Positions 12,816 to 12,868 of a DNA stretch of 12,868 nucleotides are shown one piece after another. The notes under the pieces are model-generated. The model saw nothing but the letters and a program-made list of their open reading frames with translations, searched no databases and was not told the origin of the DNA. The DNA comes from Calditrichota bacterium (GTDB lineage: Bacteria > Calditrichota > Calditrichia > RBG-13-44-9 > J042). Each line of letters starts with the position of its first letter. Positions within the stretch are counted from its first letter, which is position 1. The stretch is taken from NCBI GenBank assembly GCA_013150955.1, contig JAADJD010000064.1:19914-32781 (forward strand). Reading direction: 5' to 3'. Made by a program: the position numbers and the translations under genes.

Positions 12816-12868
12816 ATCAACAGGATATCTCAAACCAAAAATGGGCGATTTGTCACTACAAAGCATTA

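Overview
The window looks like chromosomal DNA from an uncultured or little-studied bacterium, most likely in the Fibrobacterota-Chlorobiota-Bacteroidota (FCB) superphylum, for example a Calditrichota- or Ignavibacteriota-like lineage. This placement is an inference. It rests on the Ig-like (Big_5/SbsA-type) lipoprotein with a C-x(n)-PGGGPEDKSPP mature N-terminus, typical of FCB genomes, and on AT-rich dispersed intergenic repeats built around CCACGAAT/ATTCGTGG. No rRNA or tRNA is present to settle it. Coding sequence is moderately GC-rich with dense Shine-Dalgarno-led genes; intergenic DNA is clearly AT-richer.

Layout: (1) 1-139, truncated copies of the dispersed repeat. (2) 259-4143, a leftward run of five genes, in transcription order: DedA-type membrane protein, exported P1/DmpA-type peptidase (4-base ATGA overlap with dedA), beta-CASP metallo-beta-lactamase-fold nuclease, a 72-residue HMA metallochaperone, and aspartate 1-decarboxylase PanD. 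(3) 4144-4231, an AT-rich divergent promoter region. (4) 4232-5086, a rightward MBL-fold protein of the dihydropterin synthase-like family (COG1237). (5) 5087-5730, a repeat-only intergenic region: three hairpin/heptamer units, then a full dispersed element and a tandem partial copy. (6) 5769-10179, a leftward group: Ig-like lipoprotein, DapF, PolX. (7) 10180-10889, a gene-poor region holding a dispersed element split by a 217-bp insertion with terminal inverted repeats and a 9-bp target duplication, then an unexplained GC-richer block. (8) 10890-12668, rightward glutamine-dependent NAD+ synthetase. (9) 12669-12868, a degenerate repeat remnant and a promoter-like sequence reading off the right edge.

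The genes are mostly housekeeping: pantothenate/CoA (PanD), lysine/peptidoglycan (DapF), NAD (NadE), DNA repair (PolX), RNA processing (beta-CASP) and envelope functions (DedA, peptidase, lipoprotein). I see no defence island, secondary-metabolite cluster or CRISPR array. The most unusual content is in the intergenic DNA: a layered set of small non-coding mobile elements, one of which can be dated relative to another because an uninterrupted relative of the target site is also in the window. A secondary protein-level oddity is an Asp-to-Asn change in a metal-binding motif of the beta-CASP protein.
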